A stretch of DNA of 64,000 nt, taken from contig JACKNU010000001.1 of NCBI GenBank assembly GCA_024234675.1, forward strand, positions 372,001 to 436,000. Direction: 5' to 3'. Of this stretch, positions 52,743-61,897 are shown one piece after another. The stretch comes from Pseudomonadales bacterium (GTDB lineage: Bacteria > Pseudomonadota > Gammaproteobacteria > Pseudomonadales > Halieaceae). How positions within the stretch are numbered: the first letter of the stretch is position 1; every line of letters begins with the position of its first letter. Both the position numbers and the translations under genes were made by a program. Under the pieces are notes generated by a model. It was given only the letters and a program-made list of their open reading frames with translations. It was not told where the DNA came from and made no database searches.

Positions 52743-53078
52743 TTACTCCTGCTTGTCGGTACGCAGCTTCTCCATGTGCCTGTGCACCAGCTCGAGATAG
52801 CGCGGCGTATGCCCGACGTCCTCGAACATTGGGTCACCCTCCTCGTCCCTGGCAATAACCTTGTCTCCCTGCACATAGGGGAAGCTCGACATGACATCAT
52901 CCAGGGCCACACCCAGCAACTCGGCGATAAACTGCTCGCGGGTGCGCAACGGGAATAACTCCACCAGCGCTTCGAGTTTGGCTGCGGTATCCAGCGGCAG
53001 GCGGACCTGGTAGGTCTCACCAGACAACTCACCGTGCGCCTCGCTATCCCAGACGTCGATCAAATCCTTGACGTTCAT
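52743..53078 (-). CDS. Conserved small protein adjacent to fadE, function unknown
   Basis: A 111-residue acidic cytosolic protein, MNVKDLIDVWDSEAHGELSG at the N terminus. The segment EYxVRLPLDTAAKLEALVELFPLRTREQFIAELL-like region (~25-60) has the strand-helix-helix look of a ribbon-helix-helix domain, so DNA binding is possible. From memory, relatives are found beside FadE-type genes in Pseudomonas and are sometimes labelled 'type 1 pili tip component', a label nothing in this sequence supports. It lies 111 bp upstream of fadE on the same strand and could regulate it. Confidence in the gene is high, in the function low. Confidence 0.72.
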   Translation of the reverse strand: MNVKDLIDVWDSEAHGELSGETYQVRLPLDTAAKLEALVELFPLRTREQFIAELLGVALDDVMSSFPYVQGDKVIARDEEGDPMFEDVGHTPRYLELVHRHMEKLRTDKQE

Positions 53079-53219
53079 TTCACCGCACTCCCCCCGCTAA
53101 TGGTCCAGTCCCGCGCCCATGCTGTTGATCTCGTACCATAACACGAAAGTAATGTACGATTTCCTCTCTGGAAGCGGGCCTGGAGTGTGCCCTCCCCGAT
53201 ACCGGTGGAGCGTCGACAC

Positions 53220-54272
53220 TCAGCTGAGAGCCACCTTTGCGCGACGGATGACCGGCTCTGCTGCGGGAGCGATTACAATCTGGTTGCGTCCCTCCGTCTT
53301 GGCCCTGAACAGCGCCGCATCTGTGCGCCCCAGCCAGCCCTGGCGTCCCTCCCCGCGTTGCAGCTGGGATACACCTATCGACACCGTTAGCCTTATCCCC
53401 GCGGAAAAAATGTGCCGCTCCATCGCCTCCCGCAGCTTTCCCGCAACACTGGTAGCCGCCTGCAGGGAAGTTTGTTCGGCGATGACCACGAACTCCTCTC
53501 CCCCGTAACGATACAGGCTGTCGGTCAGGCGGGTGCATCGGCGAATAAGGTCTGCCACTTCCACCAGCACCTGGTCGCCGACGATATGCCCGTGGACATC
53601 ATTGATTCGCTTGAAGAAGTCTATATCCAGAATCAGCAGGCTGGCGGGCGCACTGCTGCGCATGAATATCGCTGTCACCCGATCCAGTTGTGCGTTCTGC
53701 GCACGCCGGTTGCCGGCGCCGGTCAGCGGGTCGATGTTGGCCATTTCCCGCAGTTGCCGCTGCTGTCGCCGGTTGGTCAGGGCAAAGGCGTTGGCCAGCA
53801 GCATGGTCACCACCAGCGTCAGGCATATTCTCGCCAGACTCTGGATGGGCAATTCCCGCCAGAGTATCCCCAGAAAACACAGGACAAACCCGGCGCTCAG
53901 GATAGTCGCCTGGCGGGTATCGAGCATGAAGAACGCCACGATCAGTGCCGGGTAAGCCCACAGTACCTGGTCCGCGCCCAGCAACAGCGTGGTCATGAGA
54001 GCGGCGGCCACAAAGCCAAATGCCAGGAACGCTCCGGCGGTGCGCACCCGGCGACTGACATACACAAACAGGAATAACAATGACATCACGCAGACAATGA
54101 GGATATCCAGGTAGACCATGGCCCACTGGGCTTCGCGCATACGGGCGTACGCCAGCGGAATCAGCGAGATGGCGATAATGCCACTCAGCCTTAACAGCAA
54201 TACTTCCTTGACGGACCGTTGCGGAGGAGCCAACAGCGCCCGTTCGAAGATATCCAGTACTATCTGCACCAT
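53220..54272 (-). CDS. Membrane-anchored diguanylate cyclase (GGEEF)
   Basis: A 350-residue protein with about six hydrophobic segments (~25-175) and a C-terminal GGDEF domain (~190-340) starting at MANIDPLTGAGNRRAQN. The active loop is YRYGGEEFVV, and an intact inhibitory site RLTD lies five residues before GGEEF, so product feedback is expected. The membrane part is MASE-like but not assignable to a known type. ATG 54272 is preferred (AGGG 7-9 nt upstream); ATG 54323 is in frame. The last ~15 residues after the domain are basic. It diverges from the AbgT gene. Confidence 0.88.
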   Translation of the reverse strand: MVQIVLDIFERALLAPPQRSVKEVLLLRLSGIIAISLIPLAYARMREAQWAMVYLDILIVCVMSLLFLFVYVSRRVRTAGAFLAFGFVAAALMTTLLLGADQVLWAYPALIVAFFMLDTRQATILSAGFVLCFLGILWRELPIQSLARICLTLVVTMLLANAFALTNRRQQRQLREMANIDPLTGAGNRRAQNAQLDRVTAIFMRSSAPASLLILDIDFFKRINDVHGHIVGDQVLVEVADLIRRCTRLTDSLYRYGGEEFVVIAEQTSLQAATSVAGKLREAMERHIFSAGIRLTVSIGVSQLQRGEGRQGWLGRTDAALFRAKTEGRNQIVIAPAAEPVIRRAKVALS

Positions 54273-54527
54273 CTGATCATCCCTGATACCCCACCTGGCA
54301 ACGGCAAGGCGCTGCCAGTACATCGCCCGGCGGAACTCCCTGCCTCGGGCGCGGCTGGTATCCTTGCTGAGCTTAGTAAGGTCTGTGGGCTGCGTCCAAG
54401 CGGGACAGGCCGGAAAGTCTACTTATCTCCACTTTTTGCCAGAAACCGGCGCCGCAACCCGTGGATGCTTACCGCAGGGCAATGTCGGGTTACAATCCCG
54501 GGCGTGAATCACGATCGGGAATTTGCC

Positions 54528-56060
54528 GTGCAACCGGAACCAAGCAACTCGTTTACGCAACGCGCCCTGGCAGTAATCGAGCGCACCGGCAACCGGCTGC
54601 CTGATCCTGCCATGTTGTTTGTGGGCCTGCTGCTGATAACCTGGGCGCTCTCCTGGCTGCTTTCCTACCTGCATTTCGGCGCCACAGACCCGCGAACCGG
54701 CGAGCCGGTACAGGTCATCAACCAATTGTCCGGCGAGGCCATGACCTCGTTTCTTGCCAATATGGTGAGCACTTTTGCCCACTTCCACCCCATCGGGGTG
54801 GTGCTCGTGGCAATGCTGGGCATAGGGGTGGCGGAGCACACCGGCTTTATTCACAGCGCGCTGCGGGCCATGTTGACGGTCACGGCGCGCTGGCTGCTCA
54901 CGCCCATGATCATCCTGGTCGGCATTGTCAGCCATACCGCCGCCGATGCCGGATATGTCCTGGTAATACCCCTGGGTGGGGTGATCTTCCTCGCCGCGGG
55001 GCGCCACCCCCTGGCGGGCATCGCCGCCGCCTTCGCCGGCGTCTCCGGCGGGTTCTCGGCCAATTTCATCCCCTCGGCAATTGACCCCATGTTGCAGGGG
55101 ATTTCCCAGTCCGGGGCCCAGCTTATCGACCCGGCTATAATCCTCAACCCGCTCAACAACTATTTCTTCACCGCTGTGTCGTCCCTGCTGATTATCGGTT
55201 TGGGCTGGCTGGTTACCGACAAATTTGTCGAACCGAGGCTGGCCGCCACCCAACTGGATCCGCAGATCGAGGTGCAATCATCGATGGATACCCTGAGTCA
55301 CCGGGAGCGCTCGGCGCTGCGTTACGCACTGCTGGGCATGCTGGTCGCCATCGCCCTGTTGATCCTCAGCGCCTGGTCGGCCGATTCTCCCTGGCGCGGT
55401 CCCGGCGGCTCACTCACGGAACTCGGATCGCCCCTGATGGCCTCCATCGTGCCGCTTATCTTCCTGCTGTTCATCATTCCCGGCATCGTCTATGGAGTCG
55501 TTGCCGGTACTGTTACCAGTTCCAGGGATGTCATCGAAGGTATGACCAAAGCCATGAGCAGCATGGCCTATTACCTGGTTATCATGTTCTTCATCGCGCA
55601 GTTCATTTATGCCTTCGGGGAGTCCAGGCTGGGGATACTGATGGCCGTAGAGGGCGCCGCGGCCCTGCAGGCACTGGGCCTGCCCGCGGCGCTCACGATC
55701 ACTGGCATGGTCCTGCTTACCGGGCTGCTAAACCTGTTCGTCGGCTCAGCGTCCGCCAAGTGGGCGCTGCTGGCACCCATCTTCGTACCGATGCTGATGA
55801 CCCTCGGCATCTCTCCCGATCTAACCCAGGCCGCCTATCGCATCGGCGATTCCACTACCAATATCATTACCCCGCTGATGCCCTACTTTCCCCTGGTTGT
55901 GGTGTACTGCCAGCGCTATGTCAGGAATACCGGCATCGGCACGCTGACCGCCATGATGCTGCCCTACTCCATCTGCTTCCTGATCGCCTGGACGCTGTTC
56001 CTGCTGGGATACTGGGCACTCGGCCTGCCGCTGGGCCTGCAGGCGAGCTATAACTATTGA
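54528..56060 (+). CDS. AbgT family transporter
   Basis: A 510-residue polytopic carrier of the AbgT family, known for p-aminobenzoyl-glutamate uptake and for sulfonamide efflux (MtrF, YdaH). Typical segments: ERTGNRLPDPAMLFVGLLL, GIGVAEHTGFIHSALR, AFAGVSGGFSANFIPSAIDP, FVGSASAKWALLAPIFVPML and GDSTTNIITPLMPYFPLV with the conserved Asp/Ser/Thr/Asn substrate site. Start: GTG 54528 has GGGA 8 nt upstream; GTG 54504 is in frame with a poorer site. A pabB gene is in this window but far away. No transporter partner AbgA/AbgB is adjacent, so the direction of transport is open. Confidence 0.9.
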   Translation: MQPEPSNSFTQRALAVIERTGNRLPDPAMLFVGLLLITWALSWLLSYLHFGATDPRTGEPVQVINQLSGEAMTSFLANMVSTFAHFHPIGVVLVAMLGIGVAEHTGFIHSALRAMLTVTARWLLTPMIILVGIVSHTAADAGYVLVIPLGGVIFLAAGRHPLAGIAAAFAGVSGGFSANFIPSAIDPMLQGISQSGAQLIDPAIILNPLNNYFFTAVSSLLIIGLGWLVTDKFVEPRLAATQLDPQIEVQSSMDTLSHRERSALRYALLGMLVAIALLILSAWSADSPWRGPGGSLTELGSPLMASIVPLIFLLFIIPGIVYGVVAGTVTSSRDVIEGMTKAMSSMAYYLVIMFFIAQFIYAFGESRLGILMAVEGAAALQALGLPAALTITGMVLLTGLLNLFVGSASAKWALLAPIFVPMLMTLGISPDLTQAAYRIGDSTTNIITPLMPYFPLVVVYCQRYVRNTGIGTLTAMMLPYSICFLIAWTLFLLGYWALGLPLGLQASYNY

Positions 56061-56168
56061 GGCGTAGGCAGGATGGTGGTTACGTGTGTAAATGCCCATG
56101 ACATAATACCTGCGTTGGCAGCGCAGGCTGCTCACCAGGCCCGGGGATAACGAAGGAGGATCGAAACG

Positions 56169-56465
56169 ATGCGAATCAGGACCACCCTTTTCGGTGCAGG
56201 GACAATGATTGCCCTGCTGCTGGCTGGCTGTTCAACCACCGAAAAACCGCAGACCGCCGGCAATGCCGTGGACGCTGACGGCCTGCCAATTCTCACCGAG
56301 GAGCAAAAAGCCGAGGGCATAGTGTGTGTACGCGAGCCGGTTACCGGAACCCGGATTTCCAGGAAGAGCTGCACCACCCGGGAACAGCGGGAACGTAATA
56401 AGCGCCTTGCGGAAGATGATATCGACAAGGTAACCAGGCAGAAACCCGGACCAGTTGCCACTTGA
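56169..56465 (+). CDS. Small predicted lipoprotein, function unknown
   Basis: A 98-residue protein with a lipoprotein signal peptide: GAGTMIALLLAGCSTTEK, where LAGC is the lipobox and Cys21 is lipidated. Ser at +2 predicts outer-membrane sorting. The C-terminal half has VCVREPVTGTRISRKSCTTREQRE with two Cys 17 apart, a pattern shared by many small proteobacterial exported proteins. AGGAGG (56155-56160) sits 8 nt before ATG. It lies 108 bp after the AbgT gene and 59 bp before the reductase gene. Confidence 0.75.
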   Translation: MRIRTTLFGAGTMIALLLAGCSTTEKPQTAGNAVDADGLPILTEEQKAEGIVCVREPVTGTRISRKSCTTREQRERNKRLAEDDIDKVTRQKPGPVAT

Positions 56466-56524
56466 GCAGCAGGATGCGCCTTGGGCTGAGCTGAGGCAAC
56501 ACCCGATACGGATGGAAGATAACG

Positions 56525-57622
56525 ATGGACCTTACCCGCCGCGATTTTAATTTTGCCACACTCGCCGCCCTGAGTGCCGCCGCCGTCAATCCCGCCGCGG
56601 CTGCGCAGCCCGCGGTCAACCGACGCATCGTGCTGGCGTCGCGCCCCGACGGCAAGCCCACTTTGGATAACTTCCGGCTGGAGACCGCGCCCGTGCCGCA
56701 GCCCGCTGAGGGCCAGGTGCTGTTGCAGACCCAATACCTGTCGCTGGATCCCTACATGCGCGGCCGCATGAGCGCGGCAGAGAGCTATGCGGAAAGTGTC
56801 CCGGTGGACGGGGTGATGGTCGGGGGTACCGTCAGCCGGGTGGTCAGCTCCCGCAACAGCGCTTATGAAGCGGGCGAACTGGTCACCGCCTATGCCGGCT
56901 GGCAGGACTACGCCCTGTCGGATGGCGGGGACCTGATGAAAATTGATCCGCGGGTCAAACCCTCCTCCTACGCCCTGGGTGTACTGGGCATGCCAGGGCT
57001 CACCGCCTATGTGGGGCTGCTTGATATAGGCGAGCCGAAAGCGGGAGAAACCGTAGCGTTGGCGGCGGCCACGGGAGCCGTCGGCTCCGTGGTAGGGCAG
57101 ATCGCCAAACTCAAGGGTTGCCGGGTGGTGGGCATCGCCGGGGCTCCCGAGAAGTGTAAGTACGCGGTCGAGGTACTGGGCTACGATGCCTGCATCAGCC
57201 ACTACGATGACGACCTGGCCCAGCAATTGGCCGCGGCCTGCCCCGACGGCATCGACGTATATTTCGAGAATGTCGGCGGCAGTTCATGGGAGGCGGCCAT
57301 GCCGCTGCTCAACAACTTTGCCCGGGTACCGGTGTGCGGGCTGATAGCCCACTACAACCAGACCGAGCTACCCCCGGGTCCCGACCGGATGAGCCAGTTG
57401 CAGGGCCTCATCCTGCGCCGCAGCCTCAGGATGCAGGGCTTCATTGTCAGCAACTACCGCCATCGCTTCCCGGATTTCGTGCGCGACATGTCCGGCTGGC
57501 TGGCCGAGGGCAAGGTCACCTACCGGGAGGACGTGGTAAACGGCCTGGAAAACGCGCCGCAGGCTTTCCTGGGGCTGTTCAGCGGCGCCAACTTCGGCAA
57601 GCTGGTGGTAAAAGTGAGCTAG
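56525..57622 (+). CDS. NADP-dependent MDR oxidoreductase (CurA/leukotriene-B4 reductase-like) with Tat-type signal
   Basis: A 365-residue zinc-free medium-chain reductase of the CurA/PTGR family that reduces alkenal/one double bonds. Residues ~33-365 hold the fold: NRRIVLASRPDGKPT, LSLDPYMRGRMS, LGMPGLTAYVGLLDIGEPKAGETV, the Rossmann loop AAATGAVGSVVGQIAKLKG and YFENVGGSSWE. Unusually, residues 1-28 read MDLTRRDFNFATLAALSAAA and end in an Ala-rich AxA cleavage region, a twin-arginine signal. No start codon lies between the signal and the family's usual N terminus, so the extension is not an artefact of start choice. Export would place an NADPH enzyme in the periplasm, feasible only if the cofactor is carried folded. 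The substrate is unknown. Confidence 0.86.
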   Translation: MDLTRRDFNFATLAALSAAAVNPAAAAQPAVNRRIVLASRPDGKPTLDNFRLETAPVPQPAEGQVLLQTQYLSLDPYMRGRMSAAESYAESVPVDGVMVGGTVSRVVSSRNSAYEAGELVTAYAGWQDYALSDGGDLMKIDPRVKPSSYALGVLGMPGLTAYVGLLDIGEPKAGETVALAAATGAVGSVVGQIAKLKGCRVVGIAGAPEKCKYAVEVLGYDACISHYDDDLAQQLAAACPDGIDVYFENVGGSSWEAAMPLLNNFARVPVCGLIAHYNQTELPPGPDRMSQLQGLILRRSLRMQGFIVSNYRHRFPDFVRDMSGWLAEGKVTYREDVVNGLENAPQAFLGLFSGANFGKLVVKVS

Positions 57623-57712
57623 CCGGCCCGCGCTCCCGGCCGTGCTTGAACCGGTGGCATCACGCGGCCCATTACAGGCCGCCGCGATGGTGCGAAATGT
57701 CCGCCGGGCGGC

Positions 57713-59026
<1,314 letters not shown>

Positions 59027-59109
59027 ATGTGCCAATTGTGACAAAAGATGCGTCAAATTTGGCAGATTCGGGCTAAGACGACAAGCTCGAAATGACTTTA
59101 ACGGTGTAT

Positions 59110-59135
59110 TGATAAACCATTACTATTATTTATCA
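59110..59135. promoter_or_regulatory. Inverted repeat, candidate FisR enhancer site
   Basis: TGATAAA (59110-59116) and TTTATCA (59129-59135) form perfect 7-bp arms around a 12-bp centre, in the fisR-pdo gap, 35 bp upstream of the -24 element. Sigma-54 activators bind such dyads. Binding by FisR is inferred from position only. Confidence 0.45.
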
Positions 59136-59170
59136 GCAAGTTGTAGGGATTAATTAATGTTATCTGTAGA

Positions 59171-59186
59171 TGGCACGTTCATTGCT
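59171..59186 (+). promoter_or_regulatory. Sigma-54 (-24/-12) promoter of the sulfide-oxidation operon
   Basis: TGGCAC (59171-59176), five bases, then TTGCT (59182-59186) match the sigma-54 consensus TGGCAC-N5-TTGCW with the invariant GG and GC exactly spaced. The predicted start is near 59197, leaving a ~68-nt leader before the persulfide dioxygenase ATG. The divergent regulator is a sigma-54 activator, which fits. Confidence 0.88.
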
Positions 59187-59264
59187 GATTGATATAACAG
59201 TATCTGCAATCCACACCGTGTAGATCGCAGGAACCCAGCTGAAAAGACAGGAGAACGCTACGCC

Positions 59265-60203
59265 ATGAACCATGCCACCCAGCCAGGTATAGACATCGCC
59301 ACCCGGGCGCAAGTCACCACATTTTTTGATGAACCGACCAATACCCTGTCCTACGTGGTCAAGGATCCGGGCAGCAATGCCTGCGCCGTGGTGGACTCGG
59401 TACTCAACCTGGACTACCCCTCCGGCAGTATCAGTACGGCGGGGGCGGACCAGATCATCAGTTACATCAGGGAGCAACAGCTGGAACTGGAGTGGATCCT
59501 CGAAACCCACGTCCACGCCGACCACCTGTCCGCCGCTCCCCACATCCGCCGTGAACTGGGCGGCAAGATTGCCATTGGCTCGCACATTGCGGTGGTGCAG
59601 GAGACCTTCGGCACCATTTTTAATGCCGGGCCGGGTTTTGCCCGCGACGGTTCGCAATTCGATGTGCTGCTGCGCGATGGCGACAGCATCAAGGTGGGCG
59701 GCATGACCGGTTGCGCGCTGCACACCCCCGGTCACACCCCGGCCTGCATGACCTATGTACTGGGCGACGCGGCCTTTGTGGGTGACACGCTGTTCATGCC
59801 CGATGGAGGCACCGCGCGCGCCGACTTCCCCGGCGGCGATGCCCGCATCCTGTTCCGGTCCATACAGCGCATCCTGTCGCTGCCGGGTGAGCTGCGCATA
59901 TTCGTCTGCCACGACTACCTGCCCAATGGCCGGGAGCTGGAGTACGAGACCACCGTGGCAGCGGAGCTGCAGGACAATATCCACGTCCACCGCGGTATCA
60001 GCGAGGACGCCTTCGTGGAAATGCGCACCGCCCGCGACGTCACCCTGGGCATGCCGACGCTGATTCTGCCCTCCCTGCAGGTCAATATGCGGGCCGGCTA
60101 TTTTCCGCCGGCGGCCGGCACCGGACAGGTGTTCCTGCAGCTGCCCGTCAACGCCTTTGGCGGCGCTGATATCACCGACTTCACCGCCACGGAAGATAAA
60201 TAA
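59265..60203 (+). CDS. pdo: Persulfide dioxygenase (MBL-fold, ETHE1/PDO family)
   Basis: A 312-residue mononuclear iron enzyme oxidising glutathione persulfide to sulfite. The MBL motif is T81-H82-x-H84-x-D86-H87, with further ligands in LHTPGHTPACMTY, FVGDTLFMPDGGTARADF and FVCHDY. The segment SYVVKDPGSNACAVVDSVLNLDYPSG and the ~310-residue length fit the long type II PDO group rather than human ETHE1. It is the first gene after the sigma-54 promoter, with an AGGAGA ribosome site. The stop and the next start share a base (TAATG), coupling it to the SQR fusion. Confidence 0.93.
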   Translation: MNHATQPGIDIATRAQVTTFFDEPTNTLSYVVKDPGSNACAVVDSVLNLDYPSGSISTAGADQIISYIREQQLELEWILETHVHADHLSAAPHIRRELGGKIAIGSHIAVVQETFGTIFNAGPGFARDGSQFDVLLRDGDSIKVGGMTGCALHTPGHTPACMTYVLGDAAFVGDTLFMPDGGTARADFPGGDARILFRSIQRILSLPGELRIFVCHDYLPNGRELEYETTVAAELQDNIHVHRGISEDAFVEMRTARDVTLGMPTLILPSLQVNMRAGYFPPAAGTGQVFLQLPVNAFGGADITDFTATEDK

Positions 60204-61897
60204 TGCAGACCGAAATCAAGCAGGTAAGCGGCGATTTCTCCGTATCCGCCCAGATTACCGAAGCAGATGTCCACGAACTCGCCAGCTTGGGGGTGAAGTC
60301 GCTGATCTGCAACCGCCCCGACGGTGAGGCGGCCGATCAGCCCAACGTCAGCGAGATTGAATCAGCCGCCGTGCAAGCGGGCATGGCCCTGGCCTACCTG
60401 CCGGTGGTCTCTGGCAATTTCAGCGGCGCCGATATTGCCGATTTCCTGGCGGCATGGCAGCGCCTGCCGAAGCCCACCCACGCTTACTGTCGCACGGGCA
60501 CGCGTTCAATCACCCTGTGGTCGCTGGCCCAGCTGCGCCAGGGCAGGCAGCCACAGGAACTGCTGGCAACGGCCGGCAAACTCGGCTACGACCTGAGCAG
60601 CGCACTGGGCGTCACGCCCACCCCCACGGCTCATGAACGCCCGCCGGGGGCGGCTCATTACGACATCCTGATCGTCGGTGCGGGCGCCGCGGGCATCAGC
60701 GTCGCCTCCAGCCTGCTGGGACGGGTACGCGATCTGGATATCGCCATTATCGATCCCGCCGAGGTGCACTACTACCAGCCGGGTTGGACCCTGGTTGGCG
60801 CGGGCATATTCAAGCAGTGCGACACGGTAAAAACCACCGCCTCGCTCATTCCCGACGGCGTGCACTGGATCAAGGCCGCGGTGGGCGGGTTCGACCCGGA
60901 GCACAATCGCGTCACCCTGGAGGATTCCCGGCCAGTCTATTACGAGCGCCTGATCGTTGCCCCCGGCATCAAGCTGAACTGGCACGGTGTGGAGGGCCTG
61001 GTGGAAACCCTGGGACACAATGGCGTGACCTCCAATTACCGCTTCGACCTGGCGCCCTATACCTGGAAACTGGTGCGGAACCTGCGCAAAGGGCGCGCCG
61101 TGTTCACCCAGCCGCCCATGCCCATCAAGTGCGCCGGGGCACCCCAGAAAGCGCTTTACCTGTCGGCGGATCACTGGCAGCGCAGCGGTGTGCTGGGCAA
61201 TATCGATATCGCTTTTTTCAACGCCGGCGAAGTACTATTCGGTGTCAAGGAATATGTGCCGGCCCTGAACGAGTACATCAAGCGTTACGGCGCCAACATC
61301 AGCTTCGGTCACCGGCTGGTAAAAATAGATGGCGACAACCGCAGGGCCTGGTTTGAAAAGAACACGGAAAACGGGGAAAAGACGCTGGTGGAGACGGAAT
61401 TCGACATGATCCATGTCTGCCCACCACAGTGCGCACCGGATTTCGTGCGGGAAAGCGCCCTGGCCGACGAGGCCGGCTGGGTGGATGTGGACCAGAATAC
61501 CCTGCGGCACAAGAGCTTTGCCAACATCTGGGGCCTGGGGGACGCCATGAACGCACCCAATGCCAAGACCGCGGCGGCGGCGCGCATGCAGGCGCCCATC
61601 GTCGCCAACAACGTGCTGGAGGATATGTCCCTGGTGACCGGCGTGGCCCACTACAATGGCTACGGATCCTGCCCGCTGACCGTGGAGCGGGGCAAGATCG
61701 TACTGGCGGAATTCGGCTATGGCGGCAAGCTGCTGCCCAGCTTCCCCAAGTGGCTGATCAACGGCCAGAAGCCCTCCCGCCTGGCCTGGATTCTCAAAGA
61801 GAAGATCCTGCCGCCGGTCTACTGGAAAGCCATGCTCAAGGGCAAGGAGTGGATGGTCGACCCCGAGCACTGCAAAGCCGGGACATCCGGCGGTTGA
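60203..61897 (+). CDS. DUF442 phosphatase-like domain fused to sulfide:quinone oxidoreductase
   Basis: A 564-residue fusion. Residues ~1-137 are a DUF442 (beta-lactamase-hydrolase-like) domain with a dual-specificity-phosphatase fold and Cys loop CRTGTRS (Cys96-Arg101), one residue shorter than a true PTP loop. After a Pro/Thr linker (~137-150), residues ~152-564 are a type II SQR: FAD site DILIVGAGAAGISVASSL, PPMPIKCAGAPQK with Cys310, and Cys406/Cys410 in HVCPPQCAPDF as candidate redox cysteines. LPPVYWKAMLKGKEWM near the C terminus is amphipathic, as in membrane-docked SQRs. It oxidises H2S to sulfane sulfur, passing electrons to quinone. DUF442 may move sulfane sulfur to glutathione. It overlaps the pdo gene by 1 bp and sulP by 4 bp. 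Confidence 0.93.
   Translation: MQTEIKQVSGDFSVSAQITEADVHELASLGVKSLICNRPDGEAADQPNVSEIESAAVQAGMALAYLPVVSGNFSGADIADFLAAWQRLPKPTHAYCRTGTRSITLWSLAQLRQGRQPQELLATAGKLGYDLSSALGVTPTPTAHERPPGAAHYDILIVGAGAAGISVASSLLGRVRDLDIAIIDPAEVHYYQPGWTLVGAGIFKQCDTVKTTASLIPDGVHWIKAAVGGFDPEHNRVTLEDSRPVYYERLIVAPGIKLNWHGVEGLVETLGHNGVTSNYRFDLAPYTWKLVRNLRKGRAVFTQPPMPIKCAGAPQKALYLSADHWQRSGVLGNIDIAFFNAGEVLFGVKEYVPALNEYIKRYGANISFGHRLVKIDGDNRRAWFEKNTENGEKTLVETEFDMIHVCPPQCAPDFVRESALADEAGWVDVDQNTLRHKSFANIWGLGDAMNAPNAKTAAAARMQAPIVANNVLEDMSLVTGVAHYNGYGSCPLTVERGKIVLAEFGYGGKLLPSFPKWLINGQKPSRLAWILKEKILPPVYWKAMLKGKEWMVDPEHCKAGTSGG

Noticed and set aside
61429..61893. In-frame extension upstream of sulP
   Set aside because: It lies inside the SQR gene and has no SulP similarity; TTG 61894 begins the family sequence.
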